DNA from: Skeletonema tropicum
Taxonomy: Eukaryota; Bacillariophyta; Thalassiosirophyceae; Thalassiosirales; Thalassiosiraceae
Length of the DNA stretch: 64,000 nucleotides
NCBI GenBank assembly: GCA_037178625.1
Contig: CM074128.1
Coordinates: 62,001 to 126,000, forward strand
Direction: 5' to 3'
The position numbers and the translations under genes are program-made. The notes under the pieces were generated by a model, which ran no database searches, had not been told where the DNA came from, and was given only the letters and a program-made list of their open reading frames with translations. Shown piece after piece: positions 10,301 to 20,434 of this stretch. How positions within the stretch are numbered: position 1 is the stretch's first letter; each line of letters opens with the position of its first letter.

Positions 10301-10352
10301 CGTCAACGTTTGGATTCTTGTAGAGGAGACTGTGCAATTGATTGCGGGACAT
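7332..10352 (-). CDS. Ankyrin-KAP P-loop NTPase, copy 3, intact (1006 aa)
   Basis: This is the only intact family member. Residues 1-215 hold five LPLH ankyrin modules preceded by a capping helix. A linker (about 216-270) leads into the KAP NTPase. Walker A GGWGSGKS is at 281-288, a conserved FDVWTFAKGCLWSSLMNRIL segment follows, and two hydrophobic segments lie near 509-530 and 536-552. A charged coiled-coil-like stretch spans 555-620. Walker B RIVLFIDDLDRC is at 684-695 with PPKKVVETLEAVQLLV after it. A helical C-terminal region (about 840-1006) contains SVGPRS-like and ILALCASNSRSVR motifs. The order ankyrin, P-loop, membrane insertion, Walker B is that of Kidins220/ARMS. KAP NTPases act at membranes as ATP-driven scaffolds, and the bacterial relative PifA excludes phage. 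The role here is unknown. The gene is head-to-head with 10749-11729. Confidence 0.9.
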   Translation of the reverse strand: MSRNQLHSLLYKNPNVDVEEVQALIDKYPNAVKEKNDFGDLPLHTAVIEAVSLEVVQLLIKENPDAVKEKDNDGYLPLHFAAYHGASLEVVQLLINEYPNAVKEKNDYGYLPLHWAIRNGASLEVIKLLIKEYPGAVKEQDGDGYLPLHYAVRWASVEVVQLLIKEYPDALKEKNKWGNLPLHHAVLNDAPKEVLQLLIKECPGAVKEQDGDGKLPMDNPQIKEIYERVAMVVQNSMRSQSLLGDHAQGKDLLGVKEEAIAIADIIAFKDLEPPFVVGILGGWGSGKSFTFNLIEEHLKEIQKYDLATEAIKLNSPYVGHIYLIKFDVWTFAKGCLWSSLMNRILTELNDQLDLEEKIGLELLMEGVSVIELMKQFTTSGEIKYLKEAMKGESVKKEIREWKLRGGNITEALINATNSNYEKEVKELAMKKEKLHRFLAWEDVISEGNTKIQPEIKQLLIDAYRQYADENPNDPVPKTVEAAMDNLERWKGIVGRFKRCLDLLRAGRLSLLWITVFLSSLILAVVLPIFLKSFESVAIALGPLLSGISGIFVKFNDAREKMKSTQVEIAKVASEMHLDKEQVQKALEAANKAQLRSDVSDEEKQQEAIRDLNAEINSLEDRVWLRKGDSLNKVVGDRLGSSNYEEHLGVVHQAQKDLQHISDAMLRRDDNEKDAKKIFPRGDPRIVLFIDDLDRCPPKKVVETLEAVQLLVKTKLFVVVLAIDAQYVTLCLEDEYQNVLRSGHRPSGLDYIEKIIQLPYRVSPISAEYMESYLQAQMNAKKKKETPKPSARIVETNAEKKVSDKPKRAGPIDDTQSSAPRQPDRKNPTKPKQKESSVAIPTEELEFTWEELQSLKDACVLSGVGPRSGRRLVNVFKLMKIIWYHRDQTPDEDTPHEVSMKEACVLILALCASNSRSVRREMCKVFARIEKATSRPANCSNLKDFIKKALGEIGSEQGDDSPLTMIYDEECNRIFGEVKWKDDKEWILVKNDLRLLRSFSFVGEYNE

Positions 10353-10465
10353 GATTCAGTTGGAGGCCCCTGTAGCGTGGCAATAATGTTAGCGTCGATT
10401 TTGATAGTTCGGAGACAGAGAAGGGAGAGTTTGATTTGTTGATGTTATTTGTGTGATTCTGCACG
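10353..10465 (-). promoter_or_regulatory. Conserved 5' block of ankyrin-KAP genes (copy 3)
   Basis: Nearly identical to 5270-5385, it carries the ATTATTGCCACGCTACAGG core immediately before the start codon. CTAAC lies about 20 bases before the possible CTACAG acceptor. Confidence 0.6.
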
Positions 10466-10593
10466 ATTGCCGCTTTTGGTTTTCATGAACAGAATGGGTA
10501 TTAGGTACTCTGCTGCTTTATCATCCCCGCCCTTCCTTCGTCCTGAGGAGAGTTGTTTTGACACACATGCCAGAGAGAAGTAGCCGATCAAGA

Positions 10594-10626
10594 GAAAGCG
10601 TTGGAGTCCTAACGCACGAACGGCTC
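10594..10626 (+). promoter_or_regulatory. Bipartite upstream motif of the membrane/TSP3 family
   Basis: GAAAGCGTTG then AACGGCTC, ending about 123 bp upstream of the ATG at 10749. The spacing matches that at 5504-5537. Confidence 0.55.
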
Positions 10627-10748
10627 GCTCTTTTTCGCCACAAAATTGGCCAGAGGAAGTCTTCTCATCTCATTGCCTTTATTGTCGAGTTTCTCTTCGT
10701 ATTTCCCATCATTCTATTCATTCATCACAATTATGTATTGATCAGGAT

Positions 10749-11729
10749 ATGGAGAAGATGTTGAAACCAAAAGCACTCGAGGACGACGAAGGTATTCCGG
10801 CCGGATTCCAGATCGTCTGCTGTCCAATACAGTTGAATCGCTCATCTTCCGGAGCAACCAAATTACTTCAATTGCCTTCATCAGCGGTTGAGGACACTCA
10901 TCATACTCCAGTCCAACTCGACCATACTCCAAGTCTTGGGAGTACATCATCTTCCAAGCGATCATCTTCCAAGCGAAGTACAAGTCCAAATCGTGAGCTG
11001 TCTCGCCCAACTAATGTGAACGATGAAGGTCAAGAACAAGATGAAGAACAACCCACTACTACGTCTGCGATGTGCTGCGTAAGTGATGCCACTGGCACTA
11101 TCTCCGGCATACTCAAGCCGTCTCGATCTCGTTCATTTGTCAACTCACAAAGTAGTAGCAATGCCAATCTAGAAAAGCCAGATATTGACATGCAGCGCAG
11201 TGCACCACAGACAGGCGGAGATGATGATGACATCATCATTGAGCTGTCTCCATCTCTATCGACTCCATTTGCAGATGTGCAGAATAACAACATTAATGAA
11301 GAAGACTTTGTTATTGCGTCATCTACTCCTAGTAGACAAGAGCAAGAAGAGCAACAACGTCAACAGATCAGGCAACGTAGGCGAAGGAAGAAGTGTGTAA
11401 CTATTGCACTTATGTGGTGTGCCTTTCTATTTCTTTCTGCAGGATTGGTCGTAATATTCATGTCGACAGACACATTTGTCAAAAAAAGTATGCAAAGGTA
11501 CAGTCTAACAGGTGACTCTGATGGAGATGGTTTGGGCGATGAACTTGAGCTACGATTAAGTTTAGACCCGATGAATCGAGATACTGATGGGAACGGGATC
11601 AGTGATGGAGAAGAAGTGCAACTTGTCGTTAGTGAAAGTCTGAGTAAGACTACGAAGACGACGGATGCGAAGACTACAAAAACGAAGGCGCCGAGGGAGC
11701 CGAAGACGCCAAAGACTACAAATCGGTAG
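10749..11729 (+). CDS. Single-pass membrane protein with TSP3-like calcium motif (326 aa)
   Basis: This is the near-identical duplicate of 5655-6632. It starts MEKMLKPKALEDDEG. CCPIQLN is at about 24-30, one membrane segment at about 216-238 is preceded by RRRRKK, and the calcium motif lies at about 256-289 (DSDGDGLGDELELRLSLDP then MNRDTDGNGISDGEE). A Lys/Thr-rich tail follows. The differences from its twin are mostly conservative, plus one extra Asp in a run, consistent with constraint on the frame. It shares a roughly 400-bp divergent intergenic region with the intact ankyrin-KAP gene at 7332-10352, so the pair may be co-expressed (inference). Confidence 0.8.
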   Translation: MEKMLKPKALEDDEGIPAGFQIVCCPIQLNRSSSGATKLLQLPSSAVEDTHHTPVQLDHTPSLGSTSSSKRSSSKRSTSPNRELSRPTNVNDEGQEQDEEQPTTTSAMCCVSDATGTISGILKPSRSRSFVNSQSSSNANLEKPDIDMQRSAPQTGGDDDDIIIELSPSLSTPFADVQNNNINEEDFVIASSTPSRQEQEEQQRQQIRQRRRRKKCVTIALMWCAFLFLSAGLVVIFMSTDTFVKKSMQRYSLTGDSDGDGLGDELELRLSLDPMNRDTDGNGISDGEEVQLVVSESLSKTTKTTDAKTTKTKAPREPKTPKTTNR

Positions 11730-11788
11730 GCTCTGAAGCAGAAGACGATGCTCAGGAGTGTAAAGAAGACTATAATATTCCAAAGACT

Positions 11789-12348
11789 GTCCCGCAACGT
11801 TTCCCTCTGCCCCAGGGTTCTCCCAGCCGATCTTCAATTTGAATCTGTTGAGCATAAATCTAAAGTAAGAAGAAGTTAGGAAGAATGGAAGAATGGAAGA
11901 AGTAATTAAAGGGTCGACCACTAAAAGTTCATTGCATGTATCTACTTTTCACGAGACCGTTTGCTGCAATACCCCAGCTTGAAAGCAATCTAAACGCTCC
12001 ATGCTTCGTAAACAATCTTCTCTCACGAATATTTTATCCAACACTTCTGCATTGTTTGACCTTTGCACATTGCCCAACGTGCACTCCTCCTCTGACAGCA
12101 AAATTATTGCTTTGAGTGTCTCTGGTTACTCTCGCCTCTCGGTCCAGCTGGTGTCAAATTAGAGCGGAATCGCCAACAATCAACCAAGCTTTTTGAATTC
12201 GATATACAGCTGCATGTGATATGATTGTTTATTTACATAGGTGGAAAACACAAACTGCATTCTCGATTCTCTCATTGGGGCTACGCTATGTAGACCTACA
12301 TTTAATCTCATATTGGAGGTGCGATAGATCAAATGGCTTAACTGATTA
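11789..12348. other. No gene seen
   Basis: This is a spacer between the duplication breakpoint and the 3' end of the RAP gene. Only short shadow frames are present and no repeat or RNA gene was recognised. Confidence 0.6.
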
Positions 12349-15300
12349 TCATAATAGACTTTCGCAGTACTTTCTCTCCTTTTCTCGATCACCCCCCAAG
12401 CTCTGATATTCCCAATATGGCAAGTGAATGATGTTCCATCCAAGGTGAGTCAATAATCGGTGCTTTAGTAGCGTCGGCCCATTCACCCGGTTCTCTCCTT
12501 TATCTGCAAACTGATCGTTTAGTGTCATCTTGTTGGTAGGTTTACGGGCGTCATCGATGAGACGAACGAAGTGACCAGGTCCATCTACCTCGACTCCCAC
12601 CTTTTGTCCTATATTGGCAATATCAATGGAGAGGAATTCCTGCGGAGTCTGGGGTAGCTGGAACCCATACTCATCCTTTATTTCATTGGTATCAATGACA
12701 TGCTCCAAAACATTCTCGAATCCAATCTCAGTAAATGTGTTGCTCACATCTTTTTGAAGCTTGCTGATTGTAAGAGTCAACATCGAGGAAGACATTTCAA
12801 TCAAGTCATCCCCGTTCCCTCGTGCGTGTCCTTCGCTTTCACCCCATCCATTCGGGAAGCCCGTCGGCAATGCTAGTCGCAATTTTGATGCTTCAATATC
12901 TGCAGCAAGCTGAACATAGTATAAAGTCATAATTGACGATTGCTGCAAACCATCATCATGAAAAATTTGCTTCATTCGATTGGGATCGTTTGTTGTGCCA
13001 ACAATACCCGTGTATAATATTTTCATCAATTCCTCGGGATATCTCCCAACCACAGCACATGACCAAGCCACATTTGCCAACTCTTGCCTCTTAAACATCT
13101 TTGATATCGAATATTCATCAGCCACACCTTTCTTCCCGCTGCAGACGGAAGTAATGTAAGAAGACAATGCATCAATCAGTGCAGGATCTGGCTGTGCGTT
13201 CAGAGTTGCAAAGGACCAGAGTATGTTGGCAATCTCTTGACCTTTGAATGGTCTAAGATTCTTGAGACGTTTTAAGACTTGATTCTCGGCATCCTTGAAG
13301 AACCCTGAATGCAGCAGCCCTAATGTAGAATAGGCCCAAACTGTGTTGGAGAGATCTTGATTTGTAAACCGATCTAGACCTATGTCAACACCTCCTTCCG
13401 CTGCACGGACGAACAAGGTCTTAAGAGCCTTTTCCCCAATATCAAGACAGCTTGTCTCGTAAACTGCAAGTCTACCCGTGCTCCCCAATTTCACGCTATC
13501 ACCTAAACTATCAATAACTTCCAGCGACAACTGTGCCTGCTTTGCGAAACTCCACAGTGTATTACCCAATCCCTGTGACGAAAATCCACCGAATCCTCGG
13601 CCATTCGCTCCAACGAGATGATGGGCAACTTTCTTGAATAGTGCCGGATGGCGGACACCAATCTTCGAAAATGACCACAACACATCTTTCAACTCTTGGT
13701 CTTTAAAGTCCTGTGGTCGACGCATGGCCTCGCTTGCCACCGCTGCGAAGCACTCTGTGATTGGATCGCTCATGACCATTTTTGTTGTAGGGCGTTGTGA
13801 GGCTGGGACCAAAGTTGTGTCAAATGCTCGCATGTGTTTCGGAGCAAATCCTGCAGTAGCTAGTGCCCAAACAGTGTTGGACATTTCCTGCGGCTTGAAT
13901 GAACGAATGTGTTTGAGATTAAGTCTGGATGCTCCAGCCATGAATGCATCTTGGTCAAAACACTCTGCTGTAGCCAATGACCATAGCGTTGTTCCGATAT
14001 CCTGCGGCTTGAATTGCCATGTCCTCTTTGTCAATTCCTCGGCAACTCCCATGAGTAACTTCTCCGTCCTCTCTGTTCTATGTCCCAATCGAGTGAATCC
14101 CCACGCCAGATTGTTCAGTTCTTGTGCTTTGAAATTGTAAAGCCTGGATAATGCATTTTCAGCAATCACCTCTAGCGTCTCATAGACAAGTTCCTTGTCT
14201 CCAACCGGATCATCCGTTGCGACATGAACGTAATCATTGTGTGCGTTGGTTCCACAAGATTCGTCATAACCAAAGCCCACTGTTGAAAACGCCCAAACGG
14301 AATTGGAAATTTCTTGCGGCTTGTATGAGTCAACCCTCTGCATTATATCCTTTGCCACCCAACGTAGAATGCGCACTATGCCATCATCTTCCACTTCTTC
14401 GGTGGATGTCCCCTCACCGCGCTTCGAATGAAGCGTAGCCAATGCCCAACCCGTATTGGCAAGCTCCTGAGGCTTGAATTCATTACCAAAGAATAGTCCA
14501 TCTCCTTCATCCAATGCATCCGCTGCAAACTTGACCAATTCAATCTGTTGCTCGCCACGAATACCCGCAGTGGCAAATGCCCAAATCGTATTGGAAAGCT
14601 CTTGTGGTCGGGGACCCTGCCCACCCCGTTCCAAGGCATATCCCGTCTGCCGAATCAGCTCTGCCGCAACAGTACTAAACAAGGCATCATCCGCCCGATT
14701 GGACTTGGCATATGCCCACAATACCGAAGCCATCTCTTGCGGATTAAAGGCAGTATTGGTAGAAGAAGAAGTGCTACCACCACCATCGTTTCTCCTCATC
14801 CCATAGTCATTAATGATTTTGACCGCAATCAAATCCATCACTTTGCCCGCCAATCGTGACAATTCGGGGATCCACGCTCCATTGGAACTCCCCCCCAATT
14901 TCCGCTTGCGTGCCTCCTCAAATAATTGCATACGAACTTGGAGTGTCGATGAGACAACGTCTAGTGCCATTTCATCCAATGATACAAATTGACGGGATGA
15001 TGATAAAAAGTCGGTCTTCCCAGTACTGCCATTAGTATTGGGACTCTCATCATCATGATCCCCATCCCCATCTCCAACAACAACTCTCCCCAATGCAAAT
15101 GCAGAACTAGGCGGAGCAACACGTAACTTCGCCAACGCCCAACAAACATTGGAACATTCACGTGATGAAAATGAATCCTTCGTTTGGGGTACTGATAATT
15201 CATTCATGATTTGTTCTGCTGCCTCAAATCGAGTTTGCACCGATACTCTTCCATCCCCATTACTTCCCACATCGTCGTCGTCATTACTCCCACTACCACT

Positions 15301-16431
15301 ACTACTCAATCCAACAATATCATTCAACACATTATCCGCCTCCCTCATCCCCTCCTCCCCCTCCAAACTACCACTACCACTACCCATTACTTCACTTTTC
15401 CACCGTTGCAAAACCAACTCATTCCCAACCCTGACCGAAATCGAGGCATCAACACCACTTGCCATTTCGGCCATGGAACATACCAATACTGCAAATCGTG
15501 GATCTGACAATACTTGTTTTCGTGCATCATTATTTTGATTATTATTGTTATTGTTGGAGGATGGTGTAGGTGTGGAGCTGTAACTACCCCTGGCAGCAAA
15601 TCGTGCCAAACGGTGAAGACATGTGGAGAAGTTGACGGAGTTTAGTTTGTTGGCTCCTGCTAGATGTGTTGCGGAGGATGATGTATTTTCATTACTACCA
15701 CCAGTTGTAGTTGATGCTGTAGAAGTGGAAGTCTGCTCCATGAACGATGACAATAGTTCTGAAACGGAATTGCACTTGGTAAGTTGAGCATTGTATTGTC
15801 TAGCTGCAGTCATCATGTTGTGTTTGGGTATGCCTCCTCCTTTTTGTCTCTTTCTTTTATTGTTATTGTTGAATTGTGGTTGTTTTTTGGTGGATCGTTT
15901 CTTTTTGGATCCCTTTTTTGCAGTAGTAGCAGTGGTGGTGGTGATGGTGGAAGAGGTGATGTCTGCACTACTACTTTTGCTGGTAGCTCCATACAGACGA
16001 ACAGATGATGCGTTTGTTTTTATCGAGTCGTCATGATGCTGACGATGACCAGTAGTAAATAATAATGGTGAAGATCCCTTGAGCGTGATATGCTTTGAAG
16101 ACTGCCGCGACGAAGCACTAGTACTACTAACTGGTGGCGAGGATGAAAAGCACTCGACAAAGACTGTCAATGGCGGCTGTCGGCCTCCATGATAATGCTC
16201 TGATGGATGATCACTACTGCTGCTGCTAGAATAGCTGCTGCCAAAATGACGATGATGACAGTAGTTACTCGATGCCGCGAGAAGACTCAGTAATAATTGA
16301 AGATGTAGAACACCCAGTAGTGGAGCTCGTACTGTGATGATTGGTGAAGAAGTAGTAGTACGACGTGTTGATTTTGAGTGGCCATGATGACCATTGTTGC
16401 GTGGAGGAGGTGGTGGAGTGCCCATCCTCAT
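12349..16431 (-). CDS. Octotricopeptide-repeat protein with C-terminal RAP domain (1360 aa)
   Basis: The N-terminus is Pro/His/Ser-rich with a hydrophobic stretch near residues 37-53 (LLGVLHLQLLLSLLAAS), compatible with an organelle-targeting presequence. A long Ser/Asn/Thr-rich low-complexity part follows. From about residue 400 there are around a dozen 38-residue helical repeats with cores such as FKPQEMSNTVWALATAGF, FKPQELANTGWALATL and FTNQDLSNTVWAYSTLG, the PQxxxNxxWAxA signature of OPR repeats. Residues 1267-1345 form a RAP domain (VGVEVDGPGHF, then LKHRLLTHLGWNIIHLPYWE). OPR/RAP proteins bind and process or stabilise specific organellar RNAs in algae and apicomplexans. The target organelle cannot be decided here. 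No frame breaks were seen. Confidence 0.85.
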   Translation of the reverse strand: MRMGTPPPPPRNNGHHGHSKSTRRTTTSSPIITVRAPLLGVLHLQLLLSLLAASSNYCHHRHFGSSYSSSSSSDHPSEHYHGGRQPPLTVFVECFSSSPPVSSTSASSRQSSKHITLKGSSPLLFTTGHRQHHDDSIKTNASSVRLYGATSKSSSADITSSTITTTTATTAKKGSKKKRSTKKQPQFNNNNKRKRQKGGGIPKHNMMTAARQYNAQLTKCNSVSELLSSFMEQTSTSTASTTTGGSNENTSSSATHLAGANKLNSVNFSTCLHRLARFAARGSYSSTPTPSSNNNNNNQNNDARKQVLSDPRFAVLVCSMAEMASGVDASISVRVGNELVLQRWKSEVMGSGSGSLEGEEGMREADNVLNDIVGLSSSGSGSNDDDDVGSNGDGRVSVQTRFEAAEQIMNELSVPQTKDSFSSRECSNVCWALAKLRVAPPSSAFALGRVVVGDGDGDHDDESPNTNGSTGKTDFLSSSRQFVSLDEMALDVVSSTLQVRMQLFEEARKRKLGGSSNGAWIPELSRLAGKVMDLIAVKIINDYGMRRNDGGGSTSSSTNTAFNPQEMASVLWAYAKSNRADDALFSTVAAELIRQTGYALERGGQGPRPQELSNTIWAFATAGIRGEQQIELVKFAADALDEGDGLFFGNEFKPQELANTGWALATLHSKRGEGTSTEEVEDDGIVRILRWVAKDIMQRVDSYKPQEISNSVWAFSTVGFGYDESCGTNAHNDYVHVATDDPVGDKELVYETLEVIAENALSRLYNFKAQELNNLAWGFTRLGHRTERTEKLLMGVAEELTKRTWQFKPQDIGTTLWSLATAECFDQDAFMAGASRLNLKHIRSFKPQEMSNTVWALATAGFAPKHMRAFDTTLVPASQRPTTKMVMSDPITECFAAVASEAMRRPQDFKDQELKDVLWSFSKIGVRHPALFKKVAHHLVGANGRGFGGFSSQGLGNTLWSFAKQAQLSLEVIDSLGDSVKLGSTGRLAVYETSCLDIGEKALKTLFVRAAEGGVDIGLDRFTNQDLSNTVWAYSTLGLLHSGFFKDAENQVLKRLKNLRPFKGQEIANILWSFATLNAQPDPALIDALSSYITSVCSGKKGVADEYSISKMFKRQELANVAWSCAVVGRYPEELMKILYTGIVGTTNDPNRMKQIFHDDGLQQSSIMTLYYVQLAADIEASKLRLALPTGFPNGWGESEGHARGNGDDLIEMSSSMLTLTISKLQKDVSNTFTEIGFENVLEHVIDTNEIKDEYGFQLPQTPQEFLSIDIANIGQKVGVEVDGPGHFVRLIDDARKPTNKMTLNDQFADKGENRVNGPTLLKHRLLTHLGWNIIHLPYWEYQSLGGDREKERKYCESLL

Positions 16432-17049
16432 GATGATGTGATGATGTTTCAGAAAGTTGAAATGAGAAGAACCGAAATGCTTTGGCTTTCAATCGTAGGC
16501 AGCAGCAGCGCAGCCTTCCAAGATGATGGTGCTAGAGGAAGGTGAGATGTTGGCAATGTTTGCGTAGGCGTAGTATTGTAGTATTCGACAGAACAAATTG
16601 TGTGATGGGCAGCGGAGCAACTGACGATTGCGATGATGAAAGGTGGAGATGGGCTTTGGCGGACTATTTAAGATAGGCATCTTGGATCTCTGTCACATCA
16701 AGCAGGCATAGATGCACCATGTTGCCGAAACTGCTGATATCTTTTGCCTACTATCCCGGCCAATGAAGATGATAAGTGACATTTCGGAAAGCTCTCATTG
16801 CACTCTATCGATTAGGCGGCGTATAATCAGCCTCTTTGGACGACTCTGGAGTGTTGGTGGCGGAGCGGAGGAGGATGTGTGTGAGTATAGCGTGAAAGTT
16901 GGTGGTTCATGAGATTGGCGTGCGGCGGCAGGGCAAGCTTCTCCCGGCTGTCGTGCTTCCGCTCTCTTCTCTCTCACTCTCAGAGCTCGCACTACTGTAA
17001 GAATAAGTTCTTGTTTTCTGTCAAAATCTGCTAAGCTGCTATTTCTATT
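16432..17049. other. No gene seen; presumed 5' region of the RAP gene
   Basis: The stretch contains short frames only. It should hold the promoter of the OPR/RAP gene, but no specific motif was identified. Confidence 0.5.
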
Positions 17050-17830
17050 TCTATGAACTTTCTTATTACTTTTAGATGACTTATGAACTCTTCACTGCAT
17101 CGTTTCGATCTCCGCATTTGATTGGTAACCCAACATGTCGAGAATTGGTACGTAGTTCTTTCTTGGCCTTCAATCGTTGCTCGAAGCGAATGAGATTGTG
17201 AGGGACGTTGAAACTGCGTTCCAGGTCTAAGGTTTTCATCAGATAGAGTCCAGCTAGTGTTCTCACCCTCGACAAGACAACGTAGACCCAGTTCACGATC
17301 GATAATTCCAGTCATTGACGATGAGGACGTCTTTGAACATCCCCTGCAGCTTGTGGCCTGTTGTTGCTATGTTAGAGTTGACAGGAACCTGTTTGACCTT
17401 GGCGTTGCCTATGGTTGTAGTTATTGTTTCAGTCAGAGGGAACTTGATTGTGGCTGAGAATTCTTGTGGTTTGAGCTTGAAGGTCCGTGCTTTGGTGCTT
17501 GTGGTTGGGTAATGCTCGAACTCCACTCACCCGATGTCGTCAACCGACACAGTCCATACCTTCTTTCCATCCCAATTTTTCCACCTCCTCTCCCGCCCAT
17601 CCTTTTTGAGTTTGAGTTTCAAGCACTTGCGAAGAGTCCCGTTGCCTCGCCCTTGATCAAGATCCTCATTCCTTATGCACATATGGTGGGATCCGGGGTA
17701 GATGCGTAGTGCAGGCTCGATTTTAGCTCCATTTGCTCCCCCCACTCCATCAGAGGACATCATCAAGTCATAGACTGGACCTCGGTTCTTGCTCGTCATC
17801 GCTCTGTCCTTCTCTGCATGCACTCAAGGG
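17050..17830 (-). pseudogene. PIF1-like helicase C-terminal remnant
   Basis: Three pieces read in order on the minus strand. Near 17823-17527: NRGPVYDLMMSSDGVGGANG, ALRIYPGS, then GRGNGTLRKC and RRWKNWDGKKVWTVSVDD. After an in-frame stop, near 17524-17293: VEFEHYP, KLKPQEFSATIKFPL, then NIATTGHKLQG and DVLIVNDWNYRS. After a phase change, near 17296-17130: VNWVYVVLSRVRTLAGLYL. The GHKLQG and VVLSRVRT motifs are late helicase motifs of PIF1-type enzymes, which are common in algal genomes and in Helitrons. The nonsense codon and frameshift mark it as dead. No N-terminal Walker motif was found upstream. Confidence 0.65.
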
Positions 17831-18205
17831 ATACTTGAGGTTGAGGAGGTTCCTTTCATCAAACACAACAGACAGACTGTGGGTGTTGTGACACTTAAAA
17901 CTATCTCTAGACAACCATGCGAAAAACCCACACGATGCAATGTGGCAGCAAGCAAGCTCGCTCGGACCAGGGGATGACGGAAAAGTGGGGATAGAGTCCG
18001 GACACCCGCTTGCCTGTCCATCACCCCAAAATAGAGCTTTCTGAAGTGAAAGTTGTGAATGAGATTTTGCAAATTCAAATACCGGTCAACGTCTCTGCGT
18101 GGGATGGATGGTTGTGCCCACGTACATATAATGTTACACACTCTATCTACTTCATTAGAGCTCCTCAGATTTCCGGAATAAGCCTAAGCTTGACAATAGT
18201 CGAAG
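17831..18205. other. Possible further helicase decay; otherwise nothing
   Basis: Minus-strand fragments (for example FKCHNTHSLSVVFDERNLL) may be a degraded upstream part of the PIF1-like remnant, but the match is too weak to claim. Confidence 0.3.
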
Positions 18206-18413
18206 CTTGGATAAATAATAGATTGACCAAGTAGTAGTAGCAAGCTATTGAAGTTAAATATTCATTCAAATGCTTCTCTTAATGTAAAATATTCTGTCTA
18301 TCCATCTACTTCTAATGAACTATGAATAATAGTAGCAACACACAGACCACTTTGAGCATCATTCTTCTTCTTAAAGACGGTGCATGACACAAGCAAAGCA
18401 TACACCTGTGTGT

Positions 18414-20434
18414 CTACAATCCAGACATGTCAAACGTAACTTCATCGTCATTGCCTTCGTCATCTGATGAGTCTTGCAACAAGTCGTCATCATCTTCTTC
18501 TTCTCCATCTCTTTCATTACGGAGGTAGCGTTTAGAATGACGTACTCCAAGTAGTTCATCCTCCCTTTCAATATCATGAACAATCTTCTCACTGCATTGT
18601 TTGACTCGTCGTCTCCTCCCTTCATCTGGGAATTCATGGGTGAATTCAGATTGGTCTAGGATGTCTAGATCTGATTCAATGTCCCATAAGATGGGTGAGA
18701 ATAAGTCATCGTCTTCAGTATCCTTCCACTTCGTCTCTTCATGACGAGCGTCGTCATGATGATGGATTTTGGTAGCCGCATGTTGTTGTCGCTTTGCTGA
18801 TGCCTCCTGCGATTGTGACTGTGACGCTGTTGGCGGCCATGAGAAGCAGTAGTAGGAGCAGAAGATGACGAAGCACTCCTACTTCTCCTCCTAACCTTAC
18901 CACTATCGCCGCCTCTACTCGAATCATCATCATCACCAACAACAAGGAACGGCAACACCACAGGCTCCGACATACCACGCTTCTTCACCGTCATACTACT
19001 CTTCCGTAGCACTCCCTCCCATTTGAATCGTCGCCTCCCAATCTTGCAAGACATCCAATCCCAATAACATGTCTACACCTTCCGTGACAGTCCCTTCGAG
19101 TACAGTCAGTGCTGGTCCGTTCATTTGCACCGTGGTAGTTCTTCCCTTCATCATTATAATCACAATCATCATCATCATCACCCAACACAAACTGCACACA
19201 TCCAGGCAGGGATACGTCCCAAAACACGACAATGTCCCACACCCGTCGCACGTCCTGCATAATCGTCGATCCATAAGATGCAAGTATCCCAACTCTGCGT
19301 GCTGCCGTGGCTGATATGACGGTGACTTGTGCTCCGGTGTCGACGTAGGCGGCGATTGGTGTAGCTTTGTAGTTGTTGATGGAGTGATGATGGTGGTGGG
19401 TGTTTTCGCTAGAATTGAGACGGAGACTGCATGGAACACGGAGTAGGCCAGCTTGATGAGGTGACACACTGCTGTTGGCTTCATAATCATCATATTCTTC
19501 ATCATGATTGCTGCTGTAGTCATAATGATCGTCAGTACTCATCTTCGTAATTTGAATCATCAGTGTCTGAATCTGAATAATTGAATTTATCAACCTCAGA
19601 CACTTGACGTTTCCTATCATGACGTTGATACTGTGCATAAGAATTACCTCGATGGCGATTATGGCGTGGAGCAAACGTCGCTGAAGGACGCTTCTGAGGC
19701 TGAGAATCACGGCGCTGATGATTCCTCCTCGAATAGCCGCGGTGATTCTTCTTTATACTGCCATCATCATGATTGCCGCGTTGTTGCTTGAGCACCTGCT
19801 GTGTTATAGATCCACCACGTACCGAAGAGGCGACACTAGCACGATTAATTGTTTCGGTATTGGGTAGAAAGGCAGGCCTTTGGGTGTTGTATTTGACATT
19901 TATGTCATCAATATCATCAAGTTCATGGATGCAGTATTCTTTACTATTAATATCACTGTGACGAAAAAAGGCCCTCCGCCTTCTCTTTACATCATTATCA
20001 CCGCCGCTGCCGGAGCTGGAATAACCACCAGTCTGTCCACTCTGCACACCAATGGCATCATGATCAAAATAGTGATCAAGCGAATGACAATCATCGTGAA
20101 TAATAATATTGGCCTCCTCCATACCGACAGCTTTGGCTGCGAGCTCTCGCTTCTCAATTCTTTTTTGGCGGTAGAAATCTGTCACGTATTCTTCTGGCTC
20201 GTCATTATTGTAGTAGTAGTTAATAGAGCCGTCGTCGTTGCTTTGGTTGATGTGGCAGCTATAATTATTTGAATTGGTGGATTTGACAACATTGAGGCCA
20301 GAGGAATAATCGTTGGCCATTCCGTTGAGAGATGAGCGATGAGTAATGGAGACCATGTTGGAGTTGGCAGCTGATGGGACGATATAGCTGCAGAGAAGGA
20401 GCAGCGTTGATGCTGATAGGAGATTCTTTGTCAT
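18414..20434 (-). pseudogene. DDI1-like retropepsin protein, decayed copy
   Basis: It starts at the ATG (20434) with a signal peptide (MTKNLLSASTLLLLCSYIVP). The conserved N-terminal segment includes EPEEYVTDFYRQKRIEKREL. Compared with the intact copy at 25497-27431, one extra base near 19541 (GAGTACTGAC against GAGTATGAC) ends the first frame at DSNYEDEY. Further indels lie after AARRVGIL (near 19300-19260), and another phase change lies near 19010. The retropepsin motif DTGAQVTVIS, the LMDRR segment, the VDMLLGLDVLQDW segment and the acidic tail ending DMSGL at 18414 are all still recognisable, but in different phases. Confidence 0.75.

Larger units (their letters stand above)
10353..11788. 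repeat. Segmental duplication, right copy (partner 5270-6691)
   Basis: This is the mate of 5270-6691, in the same orientation. The two encoded membrane proteins differ at only about ten positions, which points to recent duplication. Confidence 0.85.
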
